From positions 3,844,001 to 3,908,000 of the forward strand of contig CM066303.1 in NCBI GenBank assembly GCA_033807695.1: a stretch of 64,000 bases of DNA, in the 5' to 3' direction. Shown here piece after piece: positions 1 through 10,317 of this stretch. Under the pieces are notes generated by a model, which was not told the origin of the DNA, did not search any database, and was given only the letters and a program-made list of their open reading frames with translations. The translations under genes and the position numbers were made by a program. Position 1 is the stretch's first letter. Every line of letters begins with the position of its first letter. The DNA is from Daedaleopsis sinensis (taxonomy: Eukaryota > Basidiomycota > Agaricomycetes > Polyporales > Polyporaceae).

Positions 1-602
1 GGTTGGATCAGTGTCCCTCTCATGTGTCACGGCTCAAACGATCTCAAACACAAGTTCTGGTGGTACGAGTTGGTGAGTTACGCTTGTCGTGTTCCAACTC
101 ATCCCCCCGAGCCGCTCGTCAAACGTCGTACTCCGCTGCTATCTAGTGCATCAACAACGTGCAGCCTGCTGTGAACGCCTGCAAGTACATCCGATGGCGC
201 AAAGACATCAAGATGGGCCGCGAGGGTAGAGATCAAGCTCGCGTGCAGAGTTGCAACGGTCCGGGGTGTCGTGGTAGCGGTGCTGGGGGTCGCAAGGTCA
301 ACGCCGACTGCTTTTTCGGGTTCTGCAAGGCTTGCTGTGTGTCCACGCACGCAAAGTACCCCACTCTGCGGCAATGTCGTGTCTCGGACCACAAGAAGGG
401 CGCCAAGGTCAAGAGCACGAAGCGTAAATGCCTGTTTCTCCGTACACCCGCAGCCGTTGACATGTATTATACACTCTCAGGTCGACGCTTATCCCCCAAT
501 CCGGACGAAGATGATGCGGATATAGCAGAAGAACCGGTCCTCGGGGACGCGAGCGATGACGAGGTGGAGATCGCTCTCAACGGCGGGCCTTTGCCAAGTC
601 AT
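1..602 (+). pseudogene. 5' part of a Cys-cluster protein gene (family G1), cut by element E1
   Basis: The gene enters from outside the window. Exon 1-72 is joined in phase 0 to exon 147-602 by a GT-AG intron. The encoded part has a dense cysteine cluster, CNGPGC ... ADCFFGFCKACC ... C ... DHKK, probably binding zinc, then an acidic stretch. The last host codon is CAT (600-602). The TAA that appears to end it (606-608) belongs to the transposon end. The gene resumes in the same frame at 7321. Similar proteins with a CK-x-CC cluster are expanded in agaricomycetes; this is recall of the family, not a search. Function unknown. It is called broken because of the insertion; no other damage is seen. 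Confidence 0.85.
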
Positions 603-620
603 CAGTAATTTCCCACATTT
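601..620 (+). repeat. E1 left target duplication and terminal inverted repeat
   Basis: AT (601-602) is the presumed 2-base target duplication. The inverted repeat starts with C at 603 and shares CRGTAATTYCCCA with the right end. The repeat also supplies the TAA at 606-608 that truncates the host reading frame. Confidence 0.85.
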
Positions 621-775
621 CTGAAAGTATCTGATACAGACGTTTCAGATGTTTTCAGACACACTTCAGACATTTTCAGATCATTCAGACAACTTACCTT
701 CAGACATCGGTCTGAAGAGCTTCAGATATCGTTTATAGCACGCGGTCAGACCTTTCAGACCTATCAGAGGGTTCA
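615..775 (+). repeat. E1 left subterminal repeats, TCAGA type
   Basis: About ten copies of TCAGA/TCAGAC in roughly 160 bases, mostly preceded by T or CT. The same motif in both orientations recurs at the other end of the element (7228-7305). In En/Spm-type elements such arrays bind an element-encoded protein; that role here is inferred. Confidence 0.85.
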
Positions 776-866
776 TCCCACCGCGACTGTGTAGTAGAAT
801 GGCGGTCGGCGTGTATTGCGGTCGTGCTACCAGTGGGATATGTATCAATCGAGCATGTATATATGT

Positions 867-3795
867 CTACTCAATAGCATACAGCTCGTCAGCATCCGAA
901 GGCACCATGGGAGGAGAACTACTTCGTTCCCGGATGTGGAAGCGGTTGGGCCCCGGGTGTGGCATACTCGGGTGTTCCTCTTCGTCGACACCAATGAGCT
1001 TGCTGGCGCTCTCGAAGACGCGATCGAGACGGTGCGGCTTCTCGACCAGCAGTTGCTCGATGGTCGTTTCACGCCAGAGCCCTGTAAGTGCTCCAGCCTG
1101 CTTGCGCGAGAACATCTTCTGGGCGATGCCCTTGCGATGATCGCCTGTATACCACGCAAATGCGCGCTGGACCTGTGTGCTGATCGTGAGTGAGCGTTCA
1201 CGGGTATGCGTTAAATGTACGTACTGCGGCTGCAGCGAGCGCGAGAGCTCCTACAGGGCGCCACTGTGGACCTGTGTCCGGGACAAGCATATCGTCGTTG
1301 TGGTCCAGAACGGAGTCAGAGATCGCGCTGAGGTGATATGCCACGGTTTTGAGAATAAACTCGGAATGGAACTGGTTCCGGGCTTCGGTAGGCTGTCGTT
1401 GTGTGAGTAAGTTTGTACGGAAACACGCATAGGTGATTGAGGAGGCTGGCATACATCTGTAACGTTGGGGCTGCCAAAGAAAGCTGCGCCGCCCAGTTTC
1501 ATGGCGTCACAGAGCCACCTCTGAATGGCAGCGTTGGAACGGTCTGACTCGGGCATCTTCTCGTCTTCAGCGCGGACGTTCATCCACGTGCGTACGGAGC
1601 GGTTCGCGGATTTCTGGAAGCCACTCCGCCACTCATAGGCCTCTTGACGGCACTACAAACGAGGGATAGGGGGTGGGACACTGTATGATCTACTACGCGA
1701 CTGAATATATAGACGTACCCATCTATAGATGACGTCCTTCTTCTTCAGGATGTGGTGCCGCTCCGGGAACACGATGTCGAGGAAGTATTGAACGATCTTG
1801 ATATAGTCGTCAAACGTGTCGTTGCTGAGGGACCAGGGATTGTCTTGAACACCGAGGTACTCGCGTATTGCAGGCATCACCTGAGTTTTCACTCGAGGCT
1901 TTGCCCACGTCGGAAGGAGTTCGAAGCGAATCGACTTGCTGCTATCTTCGGGGTCTGAATCTCCCTCACTGTTGGTCTCCTTCGGAAGCGGCTGCGGCTG
2001 AGCCTTCGTAGACTTGTTCTTCTTCTTCGGCTTGCGCTTGTCGACCTCTTTGGACGAAAGGTCCCACATATCAATGCTCTGCTCAACAGACGACTGTAAA
2101 TCGTCAAATCTATAGAACAAAAGGGGACAGTACTTACTAGATTGGGCGGAGCCCCATTTTTGGTACGCGTGGGAGTGTTCGCGACTACGTATGCACGATC
2201 AGCATGGACATCCTGCTCTGAGAGCCCGGCGGGGGCCTCGAAATCCAGATCTTGATCCTCATGCTGCGTGTGACGTTGGAAGTCTAAGTGGGTATTAGAC
2301 ATCTACGTCAAATGGACCATGAGGACCTGAGACTCGATCCTCACCTTTGGTCTGGGGTGTCGCGGGGGTCATGGAGGCCGCAGTAGTCCTCCTGCCCGCC
2401 ACAGTCGGAGTAGTAGAAGGGGACCGGGGCAGTGATTTTGTAGGAGACTGGGATGAGCGACGACCGGCAGCAGTTGTGGCATGTGCGGCAGCCAAGAGGC
2501 TGCGGCGCCATGTTGGGGTAAATGCATCGTTTTTGACGCGGGAGCTGGTACTAGAGGTAGCCGGAGCTGAGCTCTTCATGCTAGGAATCCACATATGTGA
2601 GCTTGCTAATCAATCGGGAACATGGTGGACATACGGCGTGACTGCAGGACGCTCGGGGGCACGGGGTTCGCGGTTGAGCAGTTGTGACGCAGAGCGCTGG
2701 GCTGTCAGCTCATTTCGGGCTGCATCCTGTCTGTTCGCACGCTTTTGAGCGGTCGTGAGCTACACTCAGAGTTCGTAAGTGAGGTAAACTAGAAGCATAC
2801 AACTAGTACTACTTGCCTTGGGTGCAAGGCGTTGCGATGCGACTGCGTCTGCAGTAGCTTCGTCCGAGTCTTGGATATCACGGGTGTTTGCAGGATCACA
2901 GGAACGATCACGGGCAGACGCTCTCGCGTGACGAGATGTGTGTCCGATTCGCACCTGTGGCAGGGCAGTTGAGGTCCAGAGGAAGGCGATAGTAGAGATG
3001 CAAGAGTAGATGAGGACTTACTGGTGGTGGTATAGAATGTGACGGGACCGGTGCGTGTGTGTTGTTCTCCGAATCCGATGGTGCGGGTGTGTCATGATCG
3101 CCCACCTCGTCTCCGGGGTTCGAGTCTGCCATATGAGGCAGAAGAACCATGCCATCATCATTCTCGCCAGTGAGAACAAAGACGTAATCTGGTACATTCA
3201 CACACTCACCAAAATAATCAGCCTCCTCGCGCTCCTCTTGTGCACGCATATCCATCATACGTGCGAGCTCAGAGACTACCTCAGCGTGCTCCGCATCTCG
3301 TGCTGCTTGTTCCGTGGCCTTAGCAGCGGCCTCAGCTAGCAACTTAGCCTTTTTCGCGTCCGCAGCGGCTTGAATCTCGTTTTTGCTACGTTTCCCTAGT
3401 CCCGCTTCAACAGCAGGACGGCGTCCGCGGTTGCCTGGCCTGGTGTCATGCCCATGGTCCGTTGAATCGGGCTGCTTGACAGATTGCGACTCTGCACCAG
3501 TGCCAGCGGTCTATCAAATGATTGCCAAGGTGAGTCGCAAGTTCTTACTTTATCGCCACCAACTCGCACGACTCGCCTGTATACTATCAGCCATGTTGTC
3601 AGACTGCGCATGGTTGGTGGCATCTAGGAGAAGTCAGTGCTGAATACATGTCATGACGTGTCATGCCATGGACGGACCTTTGTTGCCCGCCTTGCGAGCC
3701 TTTTTGGCCGCAGCAGGTTGTGAAGGAGTGGTGTCCTCGTTTGAGGCTACAGGCTCCTTGCGTTTGACGCGAGACCTAGCTCCAGCAGAGTGCAT
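867..3795 (-). CDS. F1-family protein of E1 (uncharacterised, spliced)
   Basis: Start ATG is at 3795 (MHSAGARSRVKRKE), with the stop at 867. Exons recognised in order: basic Lys/Arg N-terminus; a Lys/Ala/Glu-rich coiled-coil-like stretch (3342-3400 region, AEAAAKATEQAARDAEHA); an acidic and Ser/Pro linker; then a folded domain with LPTWAKPRVK, NPWSLSNDTFDDYI and YRWRSGFQ-like blocks; then GALALAAAAV-QRAF near the C-terminus (about 1215 to 1140) followed by LTGLWRETTIEQLL. It is a clear relative of the gene at 51975-54819: same order of Lys-rich, acidic and DNPWS-type blocks and the AxAAAAV block near the end. All junctions I traced have GT-AG signals and stay open. Divergent from the transposase, with start codons 174 bases apart. 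Function unknown; a DNA-binding helper for transposition is a hypothesis based on both elements carrying it. Confidence 0.75.
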
Positions 3796-3969
3796 CTGCT
3801 GTGTAGACAGATATCTGCTGTGTAGACAGATGGATGATGAATAGAGGGTGCGTGGAGGTAGAAAAAAAGAGGCGACGGAATTTAGCGCCCACAGAGACGA
3901 GTCTCAAGGCCGTCCCACTTCGCTCTGTTCACACACTGTGAGCCCTACCTCTCTGACCTACACTTCGAC
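3796..3969. promoter_or_regulatory. Divergent promoter region between F1 and transposase of E1
   Basis: These 174 bases separate the two outward-facing start codons, so they must hold signals for both genes. A short direct repeat of AGACAGAT with CTGCTGTGTAGACAGATATCTGCTG-like symmetry occurs near 3797-3832. No convincing TATA box was seen. Confidence 0.5.
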
Positions 3970-6900
3970 ATGGCTCGCTATTGTGCACTATGCAGCCTCT
4001 CATTCCCAAGCAGCCGGAGTTTCTTTGCTCACCGCCGTCGCCGCCACGCTCATCCTAAGCCTCCACCTCCTCGGTCCACATTCCGTCGTCACCCACGTCT
4101 AAATGGTGAGTACTGCTTTATGTATCTTGCTCCTACCGGACAGCGAGACAGATGTTACCATAGCGAAACCATGTGATCAAGAAGGCAATTTCCTCCCTCC
4201 TAACACTCCCCCTCCACCTCGAACAGACGACATCAACTGGAATCCATTTCCTGACCGCCCAAGTTTTGAGTTCTGCGAGCTGGCATTTGAGGAAGGTCAT
4301 CTGTCCAAGTCCACAGTCACACGACTCCTGAAAATACTCGCTGCAAAATATATCCTCGACGGATTAGAAGAACACGATCCGATTTATAGGGAGTATCAAG
4401 AGATCCTGGACGCGATCGATGCGATCGAGCACGGCGAGGTTACGTGGCGGGCATTCGCCGTCCGTTACCGCGGTATAGTCACACCCAATTCGCCAGCATG
4501 GAAAAGACAAGTCTTCATCGTGCATGCGCGTGATACCCTTCGTGCGGCGGAGATGCTCGCAGCCAGTCCTGACTTCAAGGGGAAGTTCGACTATGTTCCC
4601 TATGAAGAATTTACGGCCCCCAACTGTCGTCGTGTCTCGAATCTGATGTCCGGGCGTTGGGCATATAAGCAATCAGTACGTCGTTGGGTTTTTTGCTCGT
4701 GAACACCATGGGATTCATATCCTGCAAAAGGATCAGATTGCCGCGGATCCTGCAACCCACGGTAGCATGCTTGTTCCTATCGTTCTCGGTGCCGATAAGA
4801 CCACAGTATCAGTTGGGACAGGGAATCAGGAGTTTCATCCCCTGTACATGTCACTCGGGAACTTGCACAACGAAGTACGCCGCTCACATCGTGACAGTGT
4901 TATTCCTGTCGCATTTCTTGCTATACCAAGTGGTCAGCCTTCATTTTCAGACACTTCAATCACGCCGCACTGACTGATGTCTTACCAGCTGCACACGAAT
5001 GGGAGAACGACGAGGAATTTCGAAGATTCAAGAAGCAGATTTACCACGCGTCTCTCGTGAAGATCCTGGAACCACTACGCTCTGGGATGACAACTCCCCA
5101 TGTCCTTCGCTGCCCGGACGGGCATTTCCGCCGTGCAATCTTCGAGCTTGGTCCCTTCATTGCGGATTATCCTGAGCAAGTGTACTTGTCAGGGATCGTC
5201 GCTGGGTGGTGCCCAAAGCAAGTCATATCGACTTACTATGTGCGCACTGATACTGATAGACCTCATACGCACTTGTCCAGATGCTACTCCATCCCGAAGG
5301 GCAAGTTTACGGCTGGAGACCCACGATCTCGTGAGAACACCGCCCACGCGAAGCAGTCGTACAGTGCACAAGACCAGTGGGATGTGTTTGGAATCAACCC
5401 AGACGTCGAGGTAGGTATTCCGTAAGGAGTCAGGCCCATACACCTTATCTGAACTCTCGATCAGCCGTTCACAGCGTACTTTCCTCGCGCCGACATTCAC
5501 GAGCTGCTATCTCCCGACCTGCTCCATCAACTCATCAAAGGTACTTTCAAGGACCATCTTGTCACATGGGTGCTTGAGTACATCAAAGCGACAGCCGAGA
5601 GTGAGCGTGAAGCGGCCAAAATCATCGACGACATTGATCGCAGGTGAGCGAAGATCATGCGTTCATATAGATGTGTCTCGCATACTCACCCCAAATGAGT
5701 ACAGACTCGCAGCCGTTCCTGCTTTCCCCGGTCTACGCCGCTTCCCGCAGGGGCGTAACTTTAAGCAATGGACCGGTAACGATTCCAAGGCGCTTATGAA
5801 GGTTCGCCGCACATGTTTTGTGACACATGTGTGATGATTAACCTGCACCTTCAGATCTTCATTCCTGCCATTGTTGGCCACGTACCAGACAAGATGGTCA
5901 AATGTCTAACCTCCTTGCTTGATTTCTGCTACATTGCACGACGAAACTCGCATGACAGCAACACTCTCATGGCAATGCAGGACCTACTCGAATCGTTTGA
6001 GGACTTACGCACAATCTTTGAGGACGTAGGAGTTCGCGTAGATGAAGGGTTCGCACTCCCGCGCCAACACGCCCTCTTCCACTACGTCCGGAGTATCCAG
6101 TTGTTCGGCTCTCCGAACGGCTTGTGTTCCTCAATCACCGAGTCTAAGCACATCTCTGCTGTCAAGCAGCCGTGGCGCGAATCGAATCGTCGCAACCCAA
6201 TCGGGCAGATCATCCGCAAGATCACACGTCGAAACAAGCTTGCTGCTGCTCGTGTAGAGTTTGGGCGCCGCAACATGCTCCATGGTGATATTCTCAGCTA
6301 TGTGCAACGTCTGGTTCGCCGTCATCGTTCGCCCGCCGGAGACACCTCTTCCTCCGACAATTCCTCGGGTACCGACTCGTCTGACTCGGAAGGGGAAGCT
6401 GACGAGCGGTACCGCCTACTCGCTGAGGCAGCGGCAGCCGAAGATGCTCCCGCACAGTCCTATGTCACACTCAGCGACACCGCCGGTTGGTTCAAAGTTC
6501 ACCAGACCGCCATTTGTGCGCACGCTGACTCCTCACATGTACCACAGCCTATATCAAACCTATCCGGACCGTCTCGCAGATCCTCGATCAGCCTGACCTC
6601 GTCGATCATCTGCGACGTTACCTTCAAGTACAGCTCGACCCCGGCGGACCTGATCCTGACGACATCCCTATTCACGACTGCCCGTATGTCTGGCAGTGGG
6701 AGTCGCTCGCTGTCTTTCATTGCGCATCCTCCGTATTCTACGCACCAAGCGAGCTTTGCAGTTCTGACGGCATGCACCGCGAAATGATTCGCGCGACTCC
6801 ACTTTGGTGGGGCGAGTCACCACGATATGACACGGTTCTCGTCAACATGGACCCGGATGCGATTGGACTTGATGGTATGTTGGTTGCGCGCGTCCGCGCA

Positions 6901-7206
6901 TTCTTCTCCTTCAACCACGAAGACGATGTGCAGCGCTGTGCATTGGTGGAATGGTTCGAGCACGAGGGAGATGTCCCAGATCGTACTACAGGGATGTGGG
7001 TGGTCAAGCCAGAACTGTACGACAATGGTGAGCGTGTAGTGGATATCATTCCACTGTCTTCAATTGTCCGTGGATGCCACCTTGTAGGAATGTATGGTAC
7101 TACTCGTATTCCGCCCGACTTTCACTATTCGGACTCTTTAGATGCCTTTCGTACATACTATATTAACTGGTACGTAGATTATCATGCACATGAGACACTT
7201 GGTTGA
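3970..7206 (+). CDS. Plavaka transposase of E1
   Basis: Start ATG 3970, N-terminal C2H2 zinc finger (CALC ... FFAHRRRRH). Exon 2 starts with KPCDQEGNFLPP, the usual Plavaka opening. The catalytic region holds IVLGADKTTVS and HPLYMSLGNLHNEVRRSH, then GPFIADYPEQ, a CPKC knuckle formed across an intron, FKQWTGNDSKALMK, FALPRQHALFHY and SSITESKHISAVKQPWR. The C-terminal part includes DGMHREMIRATP and TGMWVVKPEL. I traced the intron joins (including 4675-4735, a GC-AG intron at about 5219-5280, and 6491-6547) and the frame stays open to TGA at 7204-7206. It cuts and joins E1 DNA in the nucleus. Distantly related to the E2 transposase with the same block order. Probably functional. Confidence 0.88.
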
Positions 7207-7227
7207 ATACAGTATTACCGTCACAAC

Positions 7228-7320
7228 ATCTGGCTATCTGACATGTCTCACACATCTGACAAGTCTGACCGGTGCCTGCTCAGACTTTCCAGACCATCAG
7301 ACTTCTGGGGAATTACCGAT
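7228..7320. repeat. E1 right subterminal repeats, inverted end and target duplication
   Basis: CTGAC, TCTGAC, CAGAC and TCAGAC motifs in both orientations fill 7228-7305. The element ends GGGGAATTACCG at 7318, complementary to the left end, and AT at 7319-7320 duplicates the target. The run provides an ATG at 7243 that is in frame with the host exon, but it lies in transposon sequence. Confidence 0.8.
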
Positions 7321-8627
7321 GGTGCGCGCGCGTCTACACGCGCCACAACGTCTGGCCCGCCCCGACGAACGTACGCCGTGTCAATTTCCCCTCGCTATCA
7401 AGAGGATCTGGTCGCGTTGAGCGTGAGCCGTCGCGAGCGTATAGAGCGGGAGGCGCTACGGAGACAGCGGTCCTCCGCAGCTGCGAAGGACATCATGGTG
7501 AATTGGTGGGCGGAGGTGGGTGTTCTCTAACCTGTCTTCACGTCGTCGTCCTGACACTGCGTCGAAGAACGATAGCCCTCGCCAGATCATTCCGGTTCGC
7601 GTCATGGACACACGGTGGCCCGAATTCCACCCTGTCGACTCCGCCGACCTCGTCAAAATGTTCAAAGTCGACTCCGAGAACTACCAGTATTACGACTGGC
7701 AGCTCGCCTATTGGGTGCACGGCTCGTCAACGTCTCCACCGCGCAACATCCTCAAGGCCGGCGAGCTACACTATCGGACTATCGGGGTCGTCCGTGCTCC
7801 CGATATGCCCGGCTCAGTCAACCCGCGGAAACGCGCTGCCGACGTCGCGTTCGACGATGTGCGCTCGAGCGATGTTGATTCTCATGACGCCAGGTCAGTG
7901 CTGGGGGGTGCTATCGTACCTTCGCAATGATTCTGACACTCTGGTGTCTTGTAGCTCGGTTCCTTCGACTCCGCAGACCATTCCTTCGACTCCGCAGACC
8001 GCGAGCCGGTATGATACACCGAACGACTTAGACGGTTCGCTACCTGGTACCCCTTCCCTCTGGTCTATCGCTGGCAGCATCTTCTCCGACTCCGATTTCT
8101 CGGCGGCTTCGTCCGACGCCCTGTCGGAGGTGTCGGAGGTCATTAGGTCTGGGTCATCCCCTCCCCCACCAACCCCTCCGCTTCCCCCGTCCACGTCATC
8201 GTCATCAAGTTATGCGTTTTACGCTACGCGGGCCGAGCCACGTCTCGGCGCGCTATTCCCGGGTCTCCCTTCCGGTTCCACCGGCACCAACAGCAACCCC
8301 TTTGCTTCGGCAACTGCCTTTGATCCCAACGTCCCTCGCCGGGCCGGTGGGTACCCCTTGCTCTACGTCGTCGACATGGCAATTGGCTTCGGGCTAGTGC
8401 AGAAGAAAATTCAGCAGCAAGTGCCTCGTGCCAAGGCGTTTGAGGAGGTATTCTCTCATAAATACTCATCTTCTAGCTGGAGCGACCACACGCGCGCCTG
8501 GGAGGCTGCGCAGAAGCTCGAAGGCGAGGTAGAAGACTGGATCGCACAAGGGCGCACAGCCCGCGGTGAGTGGGCACTGTTCTGGAGCCGTTGGAAACAG
8601 CCGCGCCGCACGCGGACCCGGGGCTAG
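7319..8627 (+). pseudogene. 3' part of the G1 Cys-cluster gene, cut by E1
   Basis: The reading frame resumes at GGT 7321. Exons 7321-7515, 7568-7893 and 7955-8627 are joined by GT-AG introns with matching phases, ending in TAG. The protein part has a charged helix (RRERIEREALRRQR), a domain around DTRWPEFHPVDSADLVKMF, a Thr-Pro repeat (SVPSTPQT twice), a Ser/Pro-rich linker, and a C-terminal block (GGYPLLYVVDMAIGFG ... SSWSDHTRAWEAAQK ... ARGEWALFWSRW). This C-terminal block recurs in Cys-cluster proteins of agaricomycetes as I remember them. Together with 1-602 it forms one gene. All three exons are undamaged, so the insertion is probably young. Role unknown. Confidence 0.85.
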
Positions 8628-10317
8628 GTAGTGGCGATAATCGGTACCATTACCATGTTGTCGGACGGGTGGCAGTGCCTGCTAATGAAATCTGATCAAA
8701 ACACACACATGTTCCGTACTCCCGAAGGTCTCAGCAACTCGGGAACGTCGCGAGTCGTTGCGTATGGGCGCTCTATACACCATATCGAGCACTCGTGTAC
8801 CAAACACCTCCCTATTTCTGGCCATTAAGCAATCCCTTAAGTGCTCTATCGGAGTCCGTCCTCCTGCGTCGATGTCCTCACTCAACGGACCCGCCCCTTT
8901 TGTTATCTACTCTATCAGAACATGATGTGTGGGTTGACCCATATGATCTTCAGCCACAGTGGACCGTGTCCAATCCTACGCCCTCGCCCTGGCACACCAC
9001 TTTCGCTCCATCACCTTCGGGTAAGTAAGGTCACTAGCGCCATTTATTTTCCTCCCGAGCTGAAACACATCAGAAGATCGGAAGAAAATAGACTGCTCCG
9101 CACGTTGCATGGCGGGCTTTCTAGACATGAGTCTGTCGAGCAGGTGTTCACCCCAGAATATTGTACGCGTCATCATCTTGGCCGCACCGCTCCCACGAGT
9201 CCTTCCAAAGCTATCATTGGGAGCCAGCGCCCGCAGGCACAGGGTCCGTTCAGGCAGGTCTGTGTGCGAGAAGTCATTTACGAAGATTCGGCCATGGGCC
9301 GCGAATCAATGGAGTATGCGCGCATGATCTAGGTGAATGCTTACGCTGCGATATAAATATAACATGAACATTTATGATGGGTGAAGTTCTGGAAGATCTA
9401 GGTTCCAGTTCGTCCCCCAGGGGGCCGTCGTAGAAGTTTCATCTGTTCTGTGCCAATGGGATTCAGATTAATTGGTTCTCGAAAATGGCCCGGAAAACAC
9501 GTACGAGACTAGATATACATTTAGCGTGACATGATTAGGTTGCAAAGAAATGCTATGGAGCTGGTGCTTAAAGGAAAAAAAGGCAGACGTCAGGTGTCGC
9601 ATACCAACAAGGGTTCCATATATGGCAGGCGCACCTTAAGCGCTTAAGGTATTTTCACTGGCGCCTCGATACTTGACCGGTTGACCTCCCACCATGTTGA
9701 AGTACCCCAGTGATGACCACACTCACGCCTCAGCCCTCTCAAATCCATCAGAATGTATTGCTGCCCGGGTTCCACTGCTTAACATGGTCACTATTCGTAC
9801 TCCGCCGATCAGAACAGTGTCGTTCCGTACTTAAGGCCCTGCGTCGCCGTGCACGATCTGTGTCCCTCTACCTGTTGAACCTGTCCTTCGACTCTCTCAT
9901 TGCTCCTCGTGACACTTCGCAATTCGACATGGAAGCTCAAGATTACCCCCGCGTGCCCCTCGTACGCGCCGCTATGTAGGTGTATGTCACAGGCTGGTGT
10001 ACGCTCGATGTTTACTTGTTGCACATATAGCGCCCATCTTTCGCTGGATCAACTTCGAGTACGACATTCTCGTCTCATATGGGTCTATCAACCGCAGCTG
10101 ATGTGTTCACTAGACTCTGCTCCGCGCCTGGTTGCCCAAGAAGGAGGTCCCAACCGTGAACTTCTTGGGCGATGTCAACACCGCTCTGGCCCGGATCGAG
10201 GAGAAGCATGTGACGGTCTCTTGGCCCCGCGTTCGCGAGCTTCTCGATCCCAGTCTCGAAGGGATCCGTCGAGCCTACGAGGGGCGAATCACATGAGAGA
10301 AGGCTGTGGATGTGTAC
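8628..10317. other. Intergenic, with a possible decayed exon series
   Basis: No complete gene seen. CTTAAG occurs at 8836, 9635, 9643 and 9830. From about 9929 to 10302 there are protein-like exons (MEAQDYPRVPLV, then FRWINFEYDILVSYG, then VNFLGDVNTALARIEEKH and LLDPSLEGIRRAYEGR). They lead in the same frame into the next gene but meet a TGA at 10294-10296. They may be the true 5' exons of that gene, interrupted by a nonsense change. Confidence 0.4.
9633..9650. repeat. 18-base perfect palindrome containing two CTTAAG
   Basis: ACCTTAAGCGCTTAAGGT equals its own reverse complement. It is one of the CTTAAG clusters that mark the 8.8-21.5 kb domain; possibly a binding site or part of a small element. 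Confidence 0.7.

Larger units (their letters stand above)
603..7318. mobile_element. E1, a 6.7-kb Plavaka-type DNA transposon
   Basis: Left end (603 on) reads CAGTAATTTCCCA and the right end, read inward on the minus strand from 7318, reads CGGTAATTCCCCA. AT stands immediately outside both ends (601-602 and 7319-7320). TCAGA-type repeats crowd the outer 180 and 90 bases. Inside are two divergent genes: F1 (minus) pointing left and the transposase (plus) pointing right. The borders are confirmed independently: deleting 603-7320 restores an open, in-frame host exon. Plavaka transposases belong to the CMC (En/Spm-like) group, where short inverted ends, 2-3 base target duplications and subterminal repeats are usual. 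Both genes appear open, so E1 may be autonomous. Confidence 0.9.

Noticed and set aside
7243..7530. Open frame starting at ATG 7243
   Set aside because: The start lies in E1 subterminal repeats; the frame only becomes host coding after 7320. It is the continuation of the split G1 exon.
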